Assembly (NCBI GenBank): GCA_021234155.1
Contig: JAJEKV010000056.1
Span: 4,387,330 to 4,451,329 of the forward strand
Source of the DNA: Isoetes taiwanensis
Lineage: Eukaryota; Streptophyta; Lycopodiopsida; Isoetales; Isoetaceae
Direction of reading: 5' to 3'
Length of the DNA stretch: 64,000 bases
The translations under genes and the position numbers were made by a program. Below, piece by piece: positions 1-10,800 of the stretch; position 1 is the first letter of the stretch; each line of letters begins with the position of its first letter. Below the pieces are notes generated by a model. That model ran no database searches. It saw nothing but the letters and a program-made list of their open reading frames with translations, and was not told the DNA's origin.

Positions 1-2
1 AT

Positions 3-365
3 ATTGCCAAAGGAAAGGGAACTTACTCCAAAGGAAAAAATGAAAAGGCAGCAAGTGTTAATTTAACACAAGAGACAACACTTGAAGAAGAAGATTCAGA
101 TGCTGAGGTAATAACTGATGCTATTTGCTCAATTTCTGAAAGAAAAACTAACGAGAATGATAATATGCTTGCGTTAGATAGTGGAGTATAGAGGTCAGTA
201 GTTAAAACTACTGATGCTCTTAAGGAAAGGAGAAAAAGAAGTGGAGTTTTTGTGCAAATGGGAGATGGAGAATTGCAACAAGTGGAAATGCACCTTCCTT
301 ACACCTTCTCACCATATTTCAAGGGTCGAGACCACTCCTTCGTCTTTGATCCTTGTCCCTTATAA
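3..365 (+). pseudogene. Ty1/copia gag-protease fragment
   Basis: An open frame starting at base 3 reads a Lys/Gly- and acid-rich gag tail, then LALDSGV followed directly by a stop codon where copia proteases have the D-S-G-A catalytic motif. After the stop the same frame continues with VFVQMGDGELQ, which resembles the strand after the active site (LGDG type). The fragment is cut by the window edge on the left and ends at a stop near 365. No integrase or reverse transcriptase follows. It is a decayed copia scrap. The copia assignment rests on the DSG and MGDG spacing only. Confidence 0.5.
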
Positions 366-440
366 GGTGGAATAACATGGTTGTTGACCACACCATTTGA
401 TCAATCTAAATATGTTTGAACCCCTCCATTGCCCACAAGA

Positions 441-578
441 AATAAAGAAATAAAGAAAGAAAGAAAGAAAGAAAGAAGGCACTACCGATTTTCCCAGTGC
501 TACACCTAATTGTTTTATGTGTTTGAGATTCTCTCTCTACTTTTCTCCTCTCTCTATTCTATTCTATTCTATTCTATA
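441..578. repeat. Microsatellites (GAAA)n and (TATTC)n
   Basis: A GAAA run lies at about 442-477 and a TATTC pentamer run at about 548-577. The pentamer run directly precedes a short sequence that recurs at 49.13 kb, also next to a pentamer run. Shorter TATTC runs recur near 2049 and 43044. Confidence 0.85.
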
Positions 579-690
579 TCTTCTTTGTTAAAATGGTAAG
601 GCTTTGGACTTTGTGCCTGGAATGCCGCGCAATGCAGATATATGTGGCGTTCCTTCCCGCCTGCGTTCCCCCTTGCGGCATCCTGTTTGC
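575..690. repeat. Short dispersed repeat, copy 1
   Basis: This segment resembles 49130-49226. Both have a pentamer microsatellite, then TTAAAATGG, then GTGCC followed by a GCCGC-containing stretch and a CCCTTGCGG end. The similarity is visible by eye but gapped. It could be a SINE-like element with a pentanucleotide tail. I see no clear A and B boxes. Confidence 0.35.
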
Positions 691-1432
691 CGGCATTGAA
701 CGCGAATTTGAAACTGACCATCAATACTAGCAGCTTGCTGAAGTCTTCCCGAGTTCCTACGATTCTTCACTACTCATCATCTACGAAGTTTTCATCAGTG
801 CCTCACTGCCTCCTCATCTACGAATTTTTCCCTGAGTGCCTCAGAGTTGCATTCTTGAGTTTGAGCTTGGTGCGTGTCCATGATCGGCAGGGGTGAGATA
901 GGCTTGAATGCTTGGAATGCATGCAGGACATGTTCCTACCTTACGATCGTCTTTTTTGCTTGCAGCTTCCATTTTATCTTTTGGAATTCGAAGCTTGTAG
1001 TTGGAATCCTTAGTTTGTAGTCTTTTATCATTGAAGCTCTAAGGGTAAATTCAGGGCAAAGGATCGGGGAGAGCAGGAACTTGCTGTGGCGCCCATGTTC
1101 CTCGTTATTACTGTGTGTGCTTCCTAATATTTGCACTCTGAACAAGGCATCATTTTGAACGGCTAATCATTGTATCCTTTGTAAATCCTGTGCAGGAACA
1201 GAAAGAGAAGGTTTCGACTCATAGACCCACTGCTTAGGCCTCTCAGGTTCTCTCGGCCTCTCAGGTTTACTATAGATTCTAAAGAACCCTGTTGAAGTTC
1301 CCTTTCAAATCAATAAAGCTTTGCCATTTCATCGTGTTTAGGGAGCCACTCAACTTTGCTGCATCATGCCAAGCATCTTTTGTCTCCACGTTTAGTATAA
1401 AATGGCAAGCGTGAGTCTGATTTCATGTGTTT
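690..1432. other. No gene seen
   Basis: Mixed-composition DNA with short chance reading frames only. A small direct repeat (CTCTCGGCCTCTCAGGTT type) lies near 1240-1266. Nothing else is supported. Confidence 0.5.
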
Positions 1433-1500
1433 AGAGACTGCACATAAGCAAAAATAGTGCAAAATTTGAGACTGCACATAAGCAAAATAGTGCAAAATTT
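1433..1500. repeat. 33-bp tandem duplication
   Basis: The unit beginning GAGACTGCACATAAGCAAAA occurs twice back to back, differing by one A. Confidence 0.9.
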
Positions 1501-1984
1501 AGGACCACATGTGCATTTCTTATCTGTTTCATTCAAAGAGTTCAAGGATCCGTCTGCCTTCTGCCTCTTCTTCAACATATAGCAGATTGCTGGTTGTTGC
1601 AGAACCTTACCTTAGATTTATGGAAATGAGATTTAGGGAGCCCCTTGGCTTGATGGAAAAATGTGACTCTGGAAATTGGCAGCCAGCCAATACTGAAATC
1701 TCTCATGCCTTCATCTCATAAGAATCAGGCTGAAGAATCAGCTCCTTGAATATTTACACTGATCTGATGTCTTCTATGGCAGCATTATTCTTTTCTTTGT
1801 AACTAAGGTTTTAAATTGACAGCTGATAAATTGTTATGCCTGTCTTTTTTGCAGTCTTGCAGCTTCAAGACATAGGTGAGTGCTTACCACAACTCACCCC
1901 GCATTAGGTGGGTGCTTACCACAACCACTATGGAGATGACATTAAACTGCATGTTGACAGAATGATGCTGCAATAGGCATAGCA

Positions 1985-2950
1985 TTTTTGGATAGATCAT
2001 CGGATGAATTAACTGATCTCACATATATCCTATGCAAAAAAAAAACTATCTTATTCTATTCTATTCCTATGCAATTTCCCTTAGGTTTCTTAACTTAGTT
2101 TCAAAGCATTTTCTTGAGGTTTATATCTGCATTTTTTTGAGGTTTGCATTTTGTAAAAAAAAAAATCTGCAAAACTATGTATAGATCTCAAGAATTGCCA
2201 TATAAGTGGAATAGCGAGAGGAGGTGTTTTTATATTAGCTGGCACAAATGATGAATTCTGTAAGTTTGGCAAGTCACGCTATGATAATGGCTTATTTTTT
2301 GTATGTCCGTGTTATAATTAGCTAAGGAAAGTCACATTGATAGAGCCTGGAAGCCATAGAGGGTGGATGCATTTTCTAACAAAGAAACTAATTAATAGAA
2401 AAAGCATCTCACATTTTGACATCTAGATTTATATTTTCTAAATTTTTGGATAGATCATCAGATGAATCAACTGATCTCACATATATTCTGTGCAATTTCC
2501 TTTAAGTTTGTTAACTTAGTTTCAGAGCATTTTCTTGAGGTTTATATCTGCACTTTTTTGAGGTTTGCATTTTGTTTGTATGTTCTTGGAAATTTATTTG
2601 GGAGAGGTATGGGCTTAGGTTTCTGGCACTGCATCCAATCATGGAAGAACTTTAGCTGGAAAAAAAAAACTTGAAAACCATGTATAGATCTCAAGAATTG
2701 CCATCTAAGTGGAATAGTGAGAGGAGGTGTTTTTCTATTATCTGGCACAAATGATGAATTCTGTAACTTTGGCAAGTCATGTTATGATAAATCCACATTT
2801 TTTTTCTATGCCCGTATCATAATTAACTAAGGAAAGCCACATTGGTAGAGCCCATAGAGGGTGGATGCATTTCCTAATAAAGAAACTCATTGATAGAAAA
2901 GCATCTCAAATTTTGACATCGAGATTCATATTTTCTAAAGTTTCTGTATT
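1985..2950. repeat. Tandem duplication of a ~0.46 kb non-coding unit
   Basis: Copy 1 (about 1988-2448) and copy 2 (about 2449-2950) both begin TTTTTGGATAGATCATC and share GATCTCACATATAT, TTTTCTTGAGGTTTATATCT, AGATCTCAAGAATTGCCAT and TAGAGGGTGGATGCATTT in order. They differ by scattered substitutions. Copy 2 carries about 75 bases (near 2576-2660) that copy 1 lacks, replaced there by a short A-run. No coding potential was recognised. Confidence 0.9.
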
Positions 2951-3340
2951 CTTTCAGCTACATTAAAGTAGATTTTTAATCATTTGCCATTGGAAATTCA
3001 GCATATGGTATCTTTAAATTATGTGTTGTAGTATCTAAAAATAAGTGCACACAATGGCATTCCAGGCGTTGATTCCGTTGCTCTTTCAAAACCAGCAGTT
3101 CATTAAAGTGCTTTTACAAGGTTAGTTCTTATTTGTATGCTTTCAGATTAGTTTTATTTTGCAAAGGGCATATAAAGGTTTTCGGTAGTGTCTTTTAGCT
3201 ATGCTTCTGATTTTGCTATAGCTATGTTTTTTGAATTAGATGTTTAATTAACGTCTGCGTTTGACTGTCCTCTACTATGCACATGTCCATGCCACTCCTT
3301 GTTGAAACTTGGTCTAATTCATTTTCCTATTTTCATCTAG

Positions 3341-3622
3341 ATGGTACAAGTTTTGGTGTCATGGTATGCTTTTGGCGGCCATATTGTCGAATGTTTGATT
3401 CAGAAGGAGGTGCATGTTAGTTGCATCTCCTTTGTTGTCAAAGCCTTGGGGTCGTGGTATGAGTGGCAACCTTGGCGCCCATGTCCAAAATGTATACATG
3501 AGATGACAATGGTTGACATCGACAAGCTGTTGGTCAAGTTTGAGAACTATTACAACGAGATTACTTTGGTAAAAGTGAGGGAGGTGAAAGAATGCTTTTG
3601 CATTGAAGAATGGGGAAGATAG
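3341..3622 (+). CDS. Hypothetical 93-residue open frame next to the Helitron remnant
   Basis: An ATG-to-stop frame contains a WYEWQPWRPCPKC segment followed by an acidic/hydrophobic stretch. I do not recognise a family. It lies about 0.7 kb upstream of the decayed Helitron helicase on the same strand, so it may belong to that element or be a captured exon. It does not resemble the Helitron Rep domain: no two-His or catalytic Tyr motif is visible. It may be a chance frame. Confidence 0.25.
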   Translation: MVQVLVSWYAFGGHIVECLIQKEVHVSCISFVVKALGSWYEWQPWRPCPKCIHEMTMVDIDKLLVKFENYYNEITLVKVREVKECFCIEEWGR

Positions 3623-4079
3623 CGGGGTTAACACCAATGTTTGAGTGCTTAGAATGTGGGCAGCCCATTTTGAACAAGTTGTAGTGTTTTTATTTTGATA
3701 GAAGAGTCTCACTCTCAATACTCTTTTATTGTACTTAATCAAAATCAATCAAATACATGCCTTATGTACTCTATCGATGTAACCCAAGCATTTTGGTCAA
3801 TGGATATCTATCTATTTCACTCCATTTTTTTTAATTGTTATTTGGGATTTTGCATCACCTCTTTTTTTAAGTCACTTTACATGATTATGAAAGTTGATAT
3901 TATTGTTTTCTTGGAAAGGAAAACAAGAACTCTTTGCTTTCATACCACATCAATGGGGTTTTAGGGTGTACTAATTAGGGTGCCAATGGCAACAAATTTT
4001 TATTTCTTTTTTTGCATATGCATTTTTAGAATGTCAATATGGCTACTTCTACCCTTTTTACTATCCAATGATCCCGTTA

Positions 4080-6010
4080 GGGTGGCATGGGCATGTGTTG
4101 TGTTTGAGGTCAACCCCTAGCTCCTATTATTGTTTAACACTCCCTAAGAAAAAGACTGGTGTTGGGGTGTTCTTTGTGAATGGCCCTGGGGAAATTGGAA
4201 AAAAATATCTATATAACACTCTTCTAGGATATGTATGTGCAAGGGGTTAGATTGCTCTAGCAGTTGCATCTTCTGGCATTGCGTCAGTGCTATTGCAAGG
4301 TGAAAGAATGGATCGTTCGCGTTTTAAGATACCCATAGGGGCACACGAATCGTCTACCTGCAACATTCCAAGGTAGTTAGAATTGGCAAGACTCATTCGA
4401 GCATGTCGGTTGATTGTGTGGGATGAGGCACCAATGATGCACAAGTGGATATTTGAGGCAGTGGATAGGACGCTAACAGATATGATGGGCGATGAGCAGA
4501 CCCCGTTTGGTAGGATTCCAGTGCTATTGGGAGAGGATTTTCGACAAATACTACCAGTGGTTCCTAAAGGTTCATGTGCACAAATTGTAGAAGCTTCTCT
4601 AAAGCGTTCATATATCTGGGATAGTGTGAGAGAGTACAAACTGACAATCAACATGTGTGTCATGAATGCATTGGGTTCGGATGCGCTTGAACAACAAGCA
4701 TTTGCTGACTACTTATTAAGTATAGGAGATGGGCAAGAACCAACCTTTCCGGAGAAGGGGGTCCAACAAAACTGGAAAGATGTGATTTTCTGGACACATC
4801 GTGCTATACTATCACCTTTGGACCATTTTGTGGATGTGATCAATAGGAAGGTGGCATCACTTATCCCTAAAGAGATAACAGATTACTTTAGTGCTGATCG
4901 AATCATAAACACAGATGGCCAGCAAGTAGGTGTCTGCCCCATCGAGTTTCTTAATGCACAAACTCCAAGTGGTGTACCGCCCCATGAGTCAAATCTGAAG
5001 GTGGAAATGATTGTCATGTTGTTGAGAAGGGCCTGTGCAATGGAACACCATTGAACATACGAAAGCTGGAAAGACGTGTTATTGAGGCAAAGATAGTAAC
5101 TGGAACCCATGTTAGTGACACTGTTCTTCTGTCTCGCATTCCAAATGTGCCTACCGATTTAGGATTGTCTTTTCAGTTTGAAAGGGTGCAATTCTTTTTG
5201 CATTAGAGGAAAAATGAGATCACATTTTGTCCCATTAAGGGATGCTTAAAATGCCATGTCAGCTTTTTAAACTGTCCAATAAGAGAAGAGCTCCAGTATA
5301 TCTCATTCCAGTATTATGTGGCAGCCTGTAATTAATGCAGCTGCAACTAACTTCTGTAGAATCATTTTTTCATTATAAATTTTGATCCAAAACTCCGATT
5401 CGAAAACTTTTTATAGCAATGGGTTCGTCTTCACAAGATCTATCTAGTGATAACCCATTCATACATCTTTTACGATATAAATATATAAAAAATAAGCAAA
5501 ACATCATATTTTTTTAAGGTTAACGCATATGACCATATTGAAATACATCATAACCATATATCATTGGAAAGATCTTTTCATTCCGCATCTAATGCAACGA
5601 ACGCCGCAACATTTTGACAAGTGGATCAAAAGTTATAGGGGAAAAACAACAGCAATGAAGTTGTTGGTGTTGCATTAATTGCAGTTAATAGAGGGTAGCC
5701 ATTCTATTGGAGGATTCTTATGGGGATGAAATGAGATCTCAAATTTCCTCTAATGCGGCCGGCCTTTGCCATGACGATAAACAAGTCCCAGGACCAGACA
5801 ATGCATAAGATGGGGTTATATCTTCCAAAGCCTGTCTTTACGCATGGACAATTATATGTGGCATTCTCAAGGGTACAAAACTGACAAGGAATTCGAGTCG
5901 CTATCAAGGACCCACCGTCCATGCCTCAAGAAGGCACCAATACAATTTCAAGGTTCACGAGAATGTGGCTTATACAGATGCATGTATAAACTGCATGTCC
6001 TCGACTAATG
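4080..6010 (+). pseudogene. Decayed Helitron Pif1-like helicase
   Basis: The conceptual translation follows the helicase half of plant Helitron RepHel proteins in order. It has a damaged Walker A (GPGEIGKK in place of GPGGTGKT, near 4180-4205), then VASSGIAS, HSRFKIPI-like sequence, Walker B IVWDEAPM (near 4417-4440), GEDFRQILPVVPKG, SLKRSYIWD, DYFSAD, PSGVPPHE and MLLRR. After an inserted MITE (5200-5756) come [29 protein letters not shown] and a last NVAYT segment. In-frame stops near 4249 and 4378, frameshifts near 5040 and 5930 and the MITE make it non-functional. No Rep nuclease domain is visible upstream. The family is secure; the outer boundaries are approximate. Confidence 0.9.
5200..5756. 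mobile_element. MITE with long terminal inverted repeats inside the helicase
   Basis: The ends match as inverted repeats: GCATTAGAGGAAA on the left and TTTCCTCTAATGC on the right, continuing through TGAGATC(A/T)CATTT. Weaker inverted similarity reaches about 180 bases inward (AATTAATGCA and TTTTGATCCA blocks). It splits the helicase between its QFF and [10 protein letters not shown] segments. I see no clean target-site duplication, so the superfamily is open; a Mutator-like or foldback MITE is possible. Confidence 0.8.
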
Positions 6011-6444
6011 TTTTGACAACCATATAATGCATGTATATGTGTTTCTTTTCAAAGGTTCTCATGTTTCTTTGGCGTTTATTGACCTTCTGATTTGTGCAGA
6101 TCGTGAAGCCCTACACACCCTTCGTACCTTGGGAACTTGGAAATCCTAAGCCAAGGGCGATAGTTCACGTACATTGTAGGGATGGTTGAGTGTAAGATTT
6201 GTTTGTTCTAACAATCACAATTGCTTATATACTTCTTAATAGGTTATTTTACCATCTTAATTACGGAGTTTGTCAATGCATTTCTCCCATCTTACTTTGG
6301 AATGAGATCTTATTAATGTAGGGAGTTATGCGGTTGTTGATAACACCCGCTAGCGTGCTGTTGTGTTAGAGTAAAAAAAAGTTCCAGGCTTGGGCATCGA
6401 TCCCACATGATGCAGTTGGTGATTATGAACTTTCCCAATTTCTA

Positions 6445-6648
6445 ATGAAGTATAACATTGTTGTTGGTAGACCTGAGTCGCGCGTGTGGGACATGATATC
6501 AGAGCATGTTTACACATTCATGTTCGCCACCATAGGCACGACAGGAGGAGCTTCTATACCTATCAGCTTCGCAAATGAGCTTCACATTGAGCCGATAGAC
6601 GTTCCTAGAGTTCTTTGGGACAGGTTCTTCATGATGTGGATCCATTGA
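6445..6648 (+). CDS. Hypothetical 67-residue open frame
   Basis: The frame begins MKYNIVVGRPESRVWDM and ends with a Trp/Met-rich segment. An in-phase stretch just upstream (QLLMKYN...) and a KPYTPFVPWELGNPK stretch near 6100-6160 may be remains of the same coding region. It lies between the Helitron helicase and the Helitron 3' end, so it is probably cargo or a decayed extra Helitron domain. No family was recognised. Confidence 0.25.
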   Translation: MKYNIVVGRPESRVWDMISEHVYTFMFATIGTTGGASIPISFANELHIEPIDVPRVLWDRFFMMWIH

Positions 6649-6869
6649 GCCGACAAACATAACCTCTATTTGCACCAAAAATATTTTGTATTTGTATCTA
6701 TTTTTGTTTATGATTTAATTTGTTCGACCTTCATATCATATTATGTGTGCACGTTTCCTGTCAATATGTTGTCTATTGCACCTAAATATATATTGTCTTA
6801 ATGCATTGCACACGTTCGTAACACGACAACAACTAATGCACATAAATGCCACCACATGTCCACGACTAA

Positions 6870-6899
6870 TGTCCGGCATCGCCGGGCATACGTTTCTAG
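6870..6899 (+). mobile_element. Helitron 3' terminus (hairpin + CTAG)
   Basis: A GC-rich hairpin (CCGGC ATC GCCGG core) is followed after about 7 nt by CTAG and then a T, the standard Helitron 3' end inserted before T. It lies 0.9 kb downstream of the helicase remnant on the same strand, as expected for the element's end. The hairpin and tail resemble those ending at 23629 and 57826, so the three belong to one family. Confidence 0.8.
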
Positions 6900-7173
6900 T
6901 TATTTCTATTTTCTCTTTATTCTCTTCTCTTTGTGGTAAGACCCTAAATTGTCATGCCCAAGGTCATAAGTTCAACATCTCGTTGTGAAAGTGACCATGA
7001 TAATTGTAAGTTTAAGTTAGTTTGGGAAAAACCCACTTCAACAATGTACAATGGTGACGATAGGTCCCATCTAAACGACAACAAAAAAATATAAAAACAC
7101 ACTCACTCTCGGGCCACCGGAGGACAACCCTCCGTGCACAACACCTTGTTTAATCTATGTGGATTCTTGATGT

Positions 7174-7236
7174 AATTGGATTAGGGGCATAATACAATGG
7201 CCCTAACTTGGATTAGGGGCATAATGTTCAACGGGA
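7174..7236. repeat. Short direct repeat
   Basis: TTGGATTAGGGGCATAAT occurs twice within about 60 bases. The surrounding 6900-7816 interval otherwise holds no feature I can support. Confidence 0.8.
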
Positions 7237-7836
7237 CATCATTGTGGACAAAAAGTTATTTTGAAGCGCGTAAACAGTAGTACGGCACTTTATTGTTAAC
7301 ACAAAAAGATTCGAGGATCCCTTAAGAATAGGCTAGTCCGAAGGAACATGCCACTTGTAATTTCTATATTTAAAAGCTGCAGAAGTGCTTCATACCTGAC
7401 CACGACTAAAGAAAGAGTTTGAATAGGACCGAGATGACAAAAAGCAGAGAAGCCTCCAGTTCGATATGACACAGAAACATGTTTATAGTCTGTTACTTCG
7501 AATATCTCTGGTCTTCTATTTTCAGATAAACACGTCACCTGCAGCAGTTGGGTTGAGTGCTTTCTTGCTCTCTTCTGAGAGGTTTCTGGAGCCTTGTGCG
7601 GTGTTGTTATCAGTTTCTCAGCTTTTATATAAGATGAAGAATACTGCAGAATAGCTGGCGGTGTAAAACGATAATGTAGCAGTTTTCAACAGTGGCAGAA
7701 TCAGTTCATACCAGAGTTAGTAATCTAGTTTTTGCTGCAAAATCTTTTTTATTTTTTATAATTGTGCTGGAAATCCAAAGTAACCCTTTGGAGTATTCAC
7801 GTTGTTCTTGCTTCAGGTTTATCAGAGAACGAAAGT

Positions 7837-10800
7837 ATGCCGAAGCGGTGGAATTCAAACGTTGGATTGGATCAAAATGGCACTAAAATTCCAAGTTATA
7901 TTCTCAAGGGAGGCAGGAGGACTACGGATATGCAGCTTGAAATCCCGAAATGGCCCATGATTGCTTTTATTAACACCAGAAGTGGAGGGCAGCTAGGCAA
8001 ATTTCTTATAGCATCTTTTCGTACCCTTATGAATGACGAACAGGTAAGGGAAGGTCTATGTTCCGGTAAATTTGGTGCAATAGTCCGTGTACTTCTGGTC
8101 TGAATATCATGGCGTAGAATAATAAAGCTTTGCCGCAGATGAAGCCTAATTTTTTTTTTTATTTAAGCTCATGGTACATGCTTCAACTATTGGCCAGGTG
8201 AGGGATAAAGGCCATAAAGGGAAGCTAAAGTCTTTGTAAATTCCAGTAGGTTCATGTTGTTTTTATAAAAGACTCATATGTTTGCCGTTGTTCCTTTCTA
8301 TGCTACTTTGAGCGATCATGGGGATTTTCAATTCTAGCCATAATCGACCAGCTAAAGCAAAGAAATGAGTTGATTGAAAACCAAAAGGACGATTTTACCT
8401 TTGCATGTGTAAGATGATCAAAACATGACGGTAGCATTATAATTAGGTTTGGAACCAAGAGATCCTCGATCAAACATTGCACTTGTCCTTTATTTGCTAC
8501 AGTGTGTGCAATTTGAGCAAGAGCTCCTTTTGTCCATTGTAAGTTTAAACACCAAATTGTATTAAATTTGCTGGATGAAGAACTGGGAAGCAGACATAAC
8601 TATGCTTGCAATAAGTATGGGAGAATATGTTTTTACGTTTTCTTGAATGCCCAGGTTCTTGATTGGATTCTCAACTACAATCTTCAACTGCAAGCTGCAT
8701 TTGGCCATTCATAGTTCCTTGGCCGATTGCATTGAGATACAGGACAAACTGGAACTGAGCTACAAGACAAACGCCAACTACAGAACAAATGAAGCTCGCT
8801 AGAAGACAAAAACTTGGGCAATTTGGAAGTCCTTGAGGACTTCTGAAGGAAAGGAAGGTGCCTGGACTCGTCAGCAGAACTCTGGTGCGTTGAAGCTAAT
8901 CTGAATGCTTTCTTCCTGGCTGGATTTGCCATGTGGCAAAGTGGGCTGGGATAACGGCCTAGGTACAACGGAGCGGACCGTCTGGGGAGGTTAGCAGCCG
9001 ACATGCTTTGATCATGCAATCTCAAGGTGCTCAGATTTGTATATTCAAGTATGTAAGCGCACTTCTGGTATCATTCGAAAGGAAAGAAAGAAAGAAAGAG
9101 CTTATTAACGTCTATGGGGGACCCATAGGGTCTATGAGACCAAATAAATACAGCAAGTCTGCAACATCTAGGAGCATTCTCCTAGTTGAACATGTTAGTT
9201 AAATCTAGCAAAACAAAAAAGGAACGTCTAAAACTTAGCAATTACAGCTTATCTATGATTCTGCAATGTACAAATTTAAATGCACCCACTTATAGGGCTT
9301 GAAAGAAGCCTGTGTTTCTTCTTTCGGGGCTGTCCTTTCTTAAACTTTTGGCCTCTTCTGACTTCCTTTTCCTTTTATTGTTTGATGGTGCTGGATCAGG
9401 AATGTAAGAGAACTGCCCGGACACTGATAGGATGGCAATGAAAGGTGGCATAGTGTCCATTGTTTGTCTATTTGGTTGGAAGTTCAAATCAACATCATAT
9501 AGAAGAAGATTTGTGATTTTTTCCCCAGCCTTTTCGGATTTTATGAGTAATATTTAATCCTTCAAATAGACTCATTTATGAGTGCATTTATAGCATGTGT
9601 GTATAAGATTACTGTGCAATACTCTGGCATGCAGTTCAGACCCTATTACAATGATGTCATTTTTGAAAATTCTTACACAGTTGTTGCCATGGGAGCATTG
9701 GGAGAGTACTTGGTGTGATTGTTATTTCTTTTGTGAAGAAGCAGGGTTCGAAATTTAAAATTCTGATTCTAGTTGTTTTCTGCTGATATTCTTCTTGTTC
9801 ACTTTTCTAGGTCTTTCAACTTCCAGATCAAAAACCCGAGGAAGTGTTGCAGAATATCTTGAGTCACATGGAGTGTCTGATATCAGAAGGCGATGCATTA
9901 GCCAAGGAAGTCCGATCGAACTTGCGTATCATTGTGAGGCTTCTTGCACATAAAAGTGCCATGCCATGTACATGCTTGTCAAGCAATGTTCGTTTTGCAT
10001 TGCAGGTTGCAGGAGGTGATGGCACGGCGGGTTGGATTTTGGGTGTAATTGGTGACCTTAAATTGGACAATCCGCCACCTGTTGCAACAATTCCTCTTGG
10101 GACAGGGAACAATCTTCCCTACACTTTCGGATGGGTATGTATACATGACCACTAGTCTCAAGAGTGACTAAAAGCTTACAGTCGTCCATGCAGTACAAGT
10201 AACACGTATTGTTTCATGCAGGGCAAAAAAAATCCAAGGACAGATGTAAATTCAGTAAAGCGCTTTTTGAATGATGTTATTTTGGCGAAACCCATCAATG
10301 TCGACAGGTGTGGACTTGAATTCCCTTAATAAAAGTTTAAAAGAGGATTATCTATAAAAGTATTCTGAATATTGGGAGATGAACAGCTTCTTATGTTTTG
10401 GACACGTACATTAGGAATTCAGGTAAATGAGTGTCTTGATTCAGGATACATGCACTAAAAACATGGTTAATCTGCTGATATAAGGAACATGGTTGATCTG
10501 CTGATATGAGTTCTCTTGGGAAATTGTTTTTGAATGATAGTTGTTCCTCATTGGTCTGGATAGTCAAGACAAATATGTTAAGTCTGAAAGCATTTTCAGA
10601 CCCAATAAATATCAGAAATTTACAACAATGAACAAGCAGCAGGGACAGGATACTAGCGAATGTATGCCTTTTTCTGTTTTAAAAGAGACCAGGGAGAAAG
10701 ATAATTTTATTTCATCAGAATTGGTATTAGGCGTACATGATAAGCGACACAAAATGACTTGGGATAGAAGCAAATACACCTTACAGATAATGTATATATG

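Noticed and set aside
3359-3748. 129-codon minus-strand frame overlapping the plus-strand frame at 3341-3622
   Set aside because: No motif, and it overlaps another unassigned frame; probably chance.
7113-7140. CGGAGG/CCTCCG hairpin as an alternative Helitron end
   Set aside because: No CTRR follows it, while a complete end with CTAG lies at 6899.
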